Assembly (NCBI GenBank): GCA_012517025.1
Contig: JAAYVT010000634.1
Coordinates: forward strand, 1 to 9,546
DNA: 9,546 nt
Reading direction: 5' to 3'
Origin: Phyllobacteriaceae bacterium
GTDB lineage: Bacteria; Pseudomonadota; Alphaproteobacteria; Rhizobiales; Ancalomicrobiaceae
Part shown: positions 6,746-9,546 of the stretch, one piece after another
How the letters are laid out: each line of letters begins with the position of its first letter
How positions within the stretch are numbered: the first letter of the stretch is position 1
Notes under the pieces: generated by a model
Databases searched by the model: none
Told to the model about the DNA's origin: nothing
What the model saw: the letters and a program-made list of their open reading frames with translations, nothing else
Program-made: the position numbers and the translations under genes

Positions 6746-6976
6746 TCAACCCGCCATCGTCACGCCGAACCAGTAGCCCAGCCCGACGAACACCGCGAGG
6801 TTGACCACGAAGGCCACCTTCAGGAACGCTTCCCGACGCCGAACGAGCCCGCCGTCGCCGAGAACCGGCTTCTTTTCCCAGGCACGCCGCAGCAGAGCCG
6901 CGATCATGCCGAAATCCATCACTCCGATCACCGCGCCGAAGAACCCTCCGACGAGACCGGCGAGAGAGATCTCCAT
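6746..6976 (-). CDS. Small two-helix membrane protein of unknown function, nested in the nuo operon between nuoH and nuoI
   Basis: I do not recognise this 76-residue protein. It begins MEISLAGLVGGFFGAVIGVM. It has two hydrophobic stretches, about residues 4-29 and 52-71, joined by a basic loop (Arg30, Arg31, Lys35, Lys36, Arg46-48, Lys53). By the positive-inside rule the loop is cytoplasmic and both termini are periplasmic. The ATG at 6976 has a strong ribosome binding site and lies 20 nt after the nuoH stop; nuoI begins 66 nt after the TGA at 6746-6748. About 63 of 76 codons end in G or C, as expected for a translated gene here. The frame stays open far upstream inside nuoH, but that extension is a shadow. 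From memory, Paracoccus and Rhodobacter nuo clusters carry unidentified small frames between structural genes, one in Paracoccus between nqo8 and nqo9; whether this is related is unknown. A role as an accessory subunit or assembly factor for complex I is inference from position only. Confidence 0.78.
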   Translation of the reverse strand: MEISLAGLVGGFFGAVIGVMDFGMIAALLRRAWEKKPVLGDGGLVRRREAFLKVAFVVNLAVFVGLGYWFGVTMAG

Positions 6977-6990
6977 CCCTCTCTCCTCTT
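6977..6990 (-). promoter_or_regulatory. Ribosome binding site of the small nuoH-nuoI interval gene
   Basis: The mRNA strand reads AAGAGGAGAGAGGG directly before the ATG at 6976. AGGAG (6987-6983) is a five-base match to the anti-Shine-Dalgarno consensus with a 6-nt spacer. This site lies wholly in the 20-nt gap after nuoH. It is the main evidence that the frame starts at this ATG and is translated independently, rather than being an artefact of the long open frame inside nuoH. Confidence 0.7.
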
Positions 6991-6996
6991 CTCGGT

Positions 6997-8046
6997 TCAG
7001 GGCGCCCAGCCCGTCACCTGCAGCACGCCCGCCACGATCACCACCATCGCCAGAGACAGCGGCAGGAACACCTTCCACCCCAGACGCATCAGCTGGTCGT
7101 AGCGATAGCGCGGCACGAACGCCTTCACCATCGCGAACATGAAGAACCAGAACAGCATCTTCGCGACGAACCAGAAGACGCCGGGGATCCAGGTGAACGG
7201 CGGCAGATCGATCGGCGACGCCCAGCCGCCCATGAACAGGATCGTCAGCATCGCGCACTGCAGCGTGATGGCGACGTATTCCGCCAACATGAACAGCATG
7301 TAGAGCGTCGAGCCGTATTCGACCATGAAGCCGGCGACGAGTTCCGATTCGGCTTCCGCCAGATCGAAGGGCGGGCGGTTCGTCTCGGCCAGCGCCGAGA
7401 TGAAGAACACCACCATCATCGGCAGCAGCGGCAGCCAGTACCAGTTGAGGAACGACAGCCACGGCAGGCCGATCATCGTCGCCAGACCGTGCTCCTGGGC
7501 CCGCGCGATCGCCGAAAGATTCAGCGAGCCGACGCAGAGCAGCACGGTGATGATGACGAAGCCGATCGAGACCTCGTAGGAGACCATCTGCGCCGCCGAG
7601 CGCAGCGCCGACAGGAACGGATATTTCGAGTTCGACGCCCAGCCGCCCATGATGGTGCCGTAGACGCCGAGCGAGGAGATCGCCAGCACGTAGAGGATGC
7701 CGACGTTGATGTCGGAAATCACCCACCCGTCGGCGACCGGGATCACCGCCCAGGAGGCCAGCGCCACCATCGTCGCGAAGAACGGTGCGAAGACGAAGAT
7801 GCCCTTGTTGGCGCCCGACGGGATCGTCGGCTCCTTCAGGACGAACTTCAGCATGTCGGCGAAGGACTGCAGCAGGCCCCACGGGCCGACCACGTTGGGA
7901 CCGCGCCGCATCTGCACCGCCGCCCAGATCTTGCGGTCGGCGTAGATGATGTAGGCGACGCCGATCAGCAACACGACCAGCAGCACCAGCGATTCGATGA
8001 CGATGATCAGGAGCGGCCAGAGGTAGTCGGCCCAAAAAGCGTACAT
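6997..8046 (-). CDS. nuoH: NADH-quinone oxidoreductase subunit H (NuoH)
   Basis: NuoH is the membrane subunit that, with NuoB and NuoD, forms the quinone-binding chamber and couples quinone reduction to proton pumping. The 349-residue product is of normal length and has about eight membrane segments. Diagnostic motifs are ADRKIWAAVQMRRGPNVVGP near residues 36-55, KEPTIP at 71-76, and the acidic cytoplasmic loop ETNRPPFDLAEAESELVAGF at 221-240, whose Glu/Asp residues line the path between the quinone cavity and the membrane arm in known structures. The ATG at 8046 is preceded by GGGAGAGAG ending 4 nt upstream, lying between the nuoG stop and this start (13-nt gap). Downstream, 20 nt separate it from the small unassigned membrane-protein gene. 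All key residues looked for are present and no frameshift is seen. Confidence 0.98.
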   Translation of the reverse strand: MYAFWADYLWPLLIIVIESLVLLVVLLIGVAYIIYADRKIWAAVQMRRGPNVVGPWGLLQSFADMLKFVLKEPTIPSGANKGIFVFAPFFATMVALASWAVIPVADGWVISDINVGILYVLAISSLGVYGTIMGGWASNSKYPFLSALRSAAQMVSYEVSIGFVIITVLLCVGSLNLSAIARAQEHGLATMIGLPWLSFLNWYWLPLLPMMVVFFISALAETNRPPFDLAEAESELVAGFMVEYGSTLYMLFMLAEYVAITLQCAMLTILFMGGWASPIDLPPFTWIPGVFWFVAKMLFWFFMFAMVKAFVPRYRYDQLMRLGWKVFLPLSLAMVVIVAGVLQVTGWAP

Positions 8047-8059
8047 CAGGCTCTCTCCC

Positions 8060-9546
8060 TCATTCCGCCGCGGCGGCGAGCCGCGACGCCGTGAGCGCCG
8101 AGCATTCCGCCATCGTCTTCGACGCCCGAGCGATCGGGTTGGTCAGGTGGAAGTCCTTCACCGGCGAGACGAAGGGCGCCGAGCCCATCGGACCCGCCCC
8201 CGCCTTCAGGCGAGCGACGTCTTCATGGGACGCCGCCGCGATCTCGTCGACCCCGGCGAAAGTGGGATGCGCCGCGGCGAGCGCCGCGCGCAGCTGCGCC
8301 AGCCCGTCGAACGGCAGGGTCTTGCCAACCAGTCCCGACAGCGCGCGCAGGATCGCCCAATCCTCGCGGGCTTCGCCCGGCGGGAAGGCGGCGCGGGCGC
8401 CCATCTGGACGCGGCCTTCGGTGTTCACCCACAGGCCCGACTTCTCGGTGTAGGCGGCGCCCGGCAGGATCACGTCGGCGCGGTGAGCGCCCTTGTCGCC
8501 GTGGGTGCCGACATAGACCACGAAGGCCGAGCCGAGCGCCTTGGTGTCGATCTCGTCGACGCCGAGGAGGATCAGCGTCTCGATCGCCCCCGAGGCACAA
8601 GCCGCCAGGATCTCCTTGGTCGCCTTGCCGCCGGCGGCCGGAACGACCCCGAGATCGAGCGCGGCGACGCGGCTGGCGGCGGTGTGGAGGACCGAGAAGT
8701 CGTTCCACAGCGGCCCGCAGGCACCGACGATCTCGGCGAGCTCGGCCACCTTCGCCAGGACGGCGGCGCCGTCGTCACGAGTGGTGACGCCGTTGCCGAC
8801 CAGAATCAGAGGCTTCTTCGCCGCCTTCAACACCTCGAGGAAGCCGTTCTGGCCGGCGGCGAGCGCCGCGAGCCCGGCCGGGCCTTCACCGAGATAGTTG
8901 TAGGCGTAGGTGAGATCGGCTTCCTCGCCGATCACTCCGATCGGGAAGCCGCCCTTGCGCCACCGCTTGCGGATCCGGGCGTTGAGCACCGGCGCCTCGA
9001 GCCGCGGATTGGAGCCGACGATCAACAGCGCGTCGGCTTCTTCGATGCCGGCGATGGTCGCGTTGAAGACGTAGGAACCGCGACCGGCGGTGCCGTCGAG
9101 GCACGAGCCGTCGGCGCGGGCGTCGATCGAGGCGATGCCGAGCTTCTCGGCCAACATCTTGATCGCGAACAGCTCTTCGGCGGACGCGAAGTCGCCGACG
9201 AGGATCGCCGTCTTCTCCGGCGCGGTCGCCTTCAGCTTCGCCGCCACCGCGTCGAGCGCGACGCTCCACGAGGCCGGGTTGAGCTTGCCGCCGATCCGCA
9301 CGTAGGGCCGATCGAGCCGCTGGGTCTTCAACCCGTCGACGACGTGACGGGTCTTGTCGGAGATCCACTCCTCGTTCACCGCCTCGTTGAGACGCGGCAG
9401 GATGCGGACCACCTCGCGACCACGGACGTCGACGCGGATGTTCGAGCCGACCGCGTCCATGACGTCGATCGATTCGGTCTTGGCGAGCTCCCAGGGGCGC
9501 GCCTTGAATTCGTAGGGCTTGGAGGTCAGCGCACCGACCGGGCACA
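8060..9546 (-). CDS. nuoG: NADH-quinone oxidoreductase subunit G (NuoG), 5'-truncated by window edge
   Basis: NuoG is the large iron-sulfur subunit of the complex I peripheral arm and passes electrons from the NADH-oxidising module towards NuoI. The visible 494 residues start with CPVGALTSKPYEF; this Cys is, by family knowledge, the last ligand of [4Fe-4S] cluster N4. The conserved segment ARPWEL...KTESIDVMDAVGSNIRVD follows, then the catalytically inactive molybdopterin-oxidoreductase-like fold. The frame is open to the right edge (codons begin at 9544), so the ATG at 9460 is internal, not the start. Family members are about 690 residues, so roughly 200 N-terminal residues with the 2Fe-2S, N5 and most N4 ligands lie outside. 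The CxxCxxxC ligands of cluster N7, present in E. coli, are absent just after the CPVGAL region, as in mitochondria-like enzymes. The protein ends in ECSALTASRLAAAAE before TGA. nuoH starts 13 nt downstream, indicating co-transcription. Confidence 0.97.
   Translation of the reverse strand, partial: CPVGALTSKPYEFKARPWELAKTESIDVMDAVGSNIRVDVRGREVVRILPRLNEAVNEEWISDKTRHVVDGLKTQRLDRPYVRIGGKLNPASWSVALDAVAAKLKATAPEKTAILVGDFASAEELFAIKMLAEKLGIASIDARADGSCLDGTAGRGSYVFNATIAGIEEADALLIVGSNPRLEAPVLNARIRKRWRKGGFPIGVIGEEADLTYAYNYLGEGPAGLAALAAGQNGFLEVLKAAKKPLILVGNGVTTRDDGAAVLAKVAELAEIVGACGPLWNDFSVLHTAASRVAALDLGVVPAAGGKATKEILAACASGAIETLILLGVDEIDTKALGSAFVVYVGTHGDKGAHRADVILPGAAYTEKSGLWVNTEGRVQMGARAAFPPGEAREDWAILRALSGLVGKTLPFDGLAQLRAALAAAHPTFAGVDEIAAASHEDVARLKAGAGPMGSAPFVSPVKDFHLTNPIARASKTMAECSALTASRLAAAAE

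Noticed and set aside
6977..8035. Upstream extension of the small gene's frame through nuoH
   Set aside because: The translation here is a frame-shifted version of nuoH rich in Arg, Gly and Ala; the real start has its own ribosome binding site at 6976.
8060..9460. ATG at 9460 as the nuoG start
   Set aside because: The frame continues to the window edge with strongly conserved NuoG sequence (CPVGALTSKPYEF), so the gene is simply cut by the boundary.

Overview
This window is a stretch of a bacterial chromosome that carries the distal part of a nuo operon, which encodes the proton-pumping NADH:quinone oxidoreductase (respiratory complex I). All genes lie on the minus strand and read from the right edge to the left: nuoG (5' end outside the window), nuoH, an unassigned 76-codon reading frame, nuoI, nuoJ, nuoK, nuoL, nuoM and nuoN. 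The order is the usual one for 14-gene nuo clusters. The DNA is very GC-rich with strong G/C preference at third codon positions. The NuoI, NuoH and NuoG sequences look typical of Alphaproteobacteria, most like Hyphomicrobiales (Rhizobiales). NuoG lacks the cysteines for the extra N7 cluster, as in mitochondria-like complex I. I cannot name a genus.

Layout: 8060-9546 holds the C-terminal two thirds of NuoG (peripheral arm). NuoH (6997-8046) forms the membrane base of the quinone tunnel. NuoI (6191-6679) carries two [4Fe-4S] clusters that link NuoG to the quinone site. NuoJ (5538-6143) and NuoK (5135-5443) are the small membrane subunits that connect the quinone site to the pump modules. NuoL (3052-5127), NuoM (1541-3052) and NuoN (4-1428) are the three antiporter-like proton-pumping subunits. 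Spacing is tight at nuoG/nuoH (13 nt), nuoK/nuoL (7 nt) and nuoL/nuoM (1-nt TGATG overlap), so this is one polycistronic unit. No internal promoter or U-tract terminator was seen, and no gap exceeds 112 nt.

Most of the window is ordinary housekeeping sequence. Three things fall outside the textbook operon. First, a small two-helix membrane protein is encoded between nuoH and nuoI with its own good ribosome binding site. Second, a histidine/aspartate-rich insertion occupies the first loop of NuoL. Third, stable stem-loops lie in the wider intergenic gaps (nuoM-nuoN, nuoJ-nuoK, nuoI-nuoJ), suggesting mRNA processing or stability control within the operon. No mobile element, CRISPR array, tRNA, rRNA or novel multi-gene system was seen.
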